Positions 21,491-22,269 of a stretch of 22,269 nucleotides of DNA are shown in pieces (positions within the stretch are counted from its first letter, which is position 1; every line of letters starts with the position of its first letter). Source of the stretch: CAXYVC01 sp964292295 (GTDB taxonomy: Bacteria > Acidobacteriota > Holophagae > Holophagales > Holophagaceae); contig CAXYVC010000035.1 in assembly GCA_964292295.1 (NCBI GenBank), positions 1 through 22,269 on the forward strand, given 5' to 3'. The notes beneath the pieces were generated by a model that made no database searches, had not been told where the DNA came from, and worked only from the letters and a program-made list of their open reading frames with translations. The position numbers were made by a program, and so were the translations under genes.

Positions 21491-21611
21491 ACGAAGCGCC
21501 GCCGGGGGGGTGCTTCAATGGATCCCGGCATTCCCGCTCCACAATCCCGCACGGCTCTTTCCTTCCTGCCTTTGCTGCGGCCCCGGCCCCGGGGCCGGAG
21601 GAGTTCCGTTC

Positions 21612-22269
21612 ATGTCCGGTTTCCGCATCCAGGAACACCCGATCCTGCCCGTTCCCGAAGCGCCCACGGTGCCCTTCACCTGGAAGGGGCAGCCCCTCCT
21701 GGCCCGGGAGGGCGAGACCATCGCCTCGGCCCTCTTCGCCCAGGGCGTCCGCACCTTCGGGCACCACCACCGGGACGGCTCGCCCCAGGGCATCTTCTGC
21801 GCCAACGGCCAGTGCGCCCAGTGCTCCGTGATCGCCGACGGCCTCTCCGTGAAGAGCTGCATGGTGCCCGTGCGGCCCGGCATGGCGGTGGAGCCCCTGG
21901 AGGGGCTGGCCAGCCTGCCGGACCCCTCCGAGGGCTTCCGGCACCACGCCATCGCGACCCGGGATACGGAGGTGCTGATCCTCGGCGGCGGCCCCGCCGG
22001 CCTGAGCGCGGCGCTGGAGCTGGGCAAGGCGGGCGTGAACGTGATCCTGGTGGACGACAAGGACCGCCTGGGCGGCAAGCTCGTGCTCCAGACCCACAAG
22101 TTCTTCGGCTCCATCGAGGCCTGCCACGCCGGCACCCGGGGCATGGACATCGGCAGGAAGCTAGAGGAGCAGGTGCGCGCCCTGGAGAGCGTGCGCATCT
22201 GGACGACCTCCCCCGCCCTGTCGGTCTTCAGCGACCGGACCGTGGGCCTGCTGCGCCGGGGCCACTACG
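21612..22269 (+). CDS. [2Fe-2S]/FAD-dependent oxidoreductase (partial, N-terminal part)
   Basis: The frame opens at ATG 21612 behind a strong GGAGGAG and stays open to the right edge (219 codons seen). Residues about 20-95 form a ferredoxin-like domain with cluster ligands Cys63, Cys68, Cys71 and Cys83 (C-x4-C-x2-C-x11-C). After a linker, an FAD-binding Rossmann fold begins at about 119 with LILGGGPAGLSAALELGKAG and an acidic strand end (VDDKDRLGGK). This order, Fer2 then Pyr_redox, is that of the alpha subunits of sarcosine oxidase, dye-linked proline dehydrogenase and HcnA/HcnB-like amino acid dehydrogenases. The substrate cannot be told from the visible part; it is probably an amine or amino acid. 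It is preceded by the long palindrome at 21468-21490. Confidence 0.85.
   Translation, partial: MSGFRIQEHPILPVPEAPTVPFTWKGQPLLAREGETIASALFAQGVRTFGHHHRDGSPQGIFCANGQCAQCSVIADGLSVKSCMVPVRPGMAVEPLEGLASLPDPSEGFRHHAIATRDTEVLILGGGPAGLSAALELGKAGVNVILVDDKDRLGGKLVLQTHKFFGSIEACHAGTRGMDIGRKLEEQVRALESVRIWTTSPALSVFSDRTVGLLRRGHY

Overview
The window is a gene-dense, high-GC (roughly 70%) bacterial chromosome segment with very short intergenic gaps and no mobile element, tRNA, rRNA or CRISPR. A class II (B12-dependent) ribonucleotide reductase, [FeFe]-hydrogenase maturases, exported peptidases and a short bacterial SRP RNA suggest an anaerobic or facultative Gram-negative. My best guess is an Acidobacteriota member of the Holophaga/Geothrix type; this rests on gene content and composition and was not checked by any search.

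Left part (1-4364), all on the minus strand: a DUF4097 beta-repeat protein, an exported L-asparaginase, an AraC/GyrI-type regulator, a short Dnmt2-like cytosine-C5 methyltransferase, and the start of the ABC-F translation factor EttA, which runs off the left edge. Middle (4532-10598): a plus-strand exported prolyl oligopeptidase with its own terminator, then a universal stress protein whose 3' end is tandemly repeated (3 x 101 bp units alternating with 2 x 83 bp elements). This repeat block fills the gap to a convergent patatin-like protein whose GxSxG serine is displaced. The patatin is preceded by an exported oligoendopeptidase F, and upstream of that lies the 4.5S SRP RNA gene.

Region 10643-14427: the SRP RNA is divergent from a 1141-residue class II ribonucleotide reductase. 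Two NrdR-box-like sites 32 bp apart lie at the presumed nrdJ promoter. A cation diffusion facilitator is convergent with nrdJ.

Right part: a tight six-gene minus-strand run, hydF > mnmA > hydE > threonine aldolase > HD-domain phosphohydrolase > CDF transporter (20545 down to 14438), with GTGA and ATGA stop/start overlaps and a 1-nt gap. It is headed by an FNR/CRP-type palindrome shared with the divergent thymidine kinase gene. hydG and the hydrogenase itself are not in the window. The right edge holds the start of a [2Fe-2S]/FAD oxidoreductase preceded by a 314-bp gap with three inverted repeats.

The most interesting points are the bacterial Dnmt2 homologue, the hydrogenase-maturation operon that includes an atypical MnmA and a glycine-producing aldolase, the candidate NrdR and FNR-type sites, the patatin active-site change, and the 184-bp tandem array.
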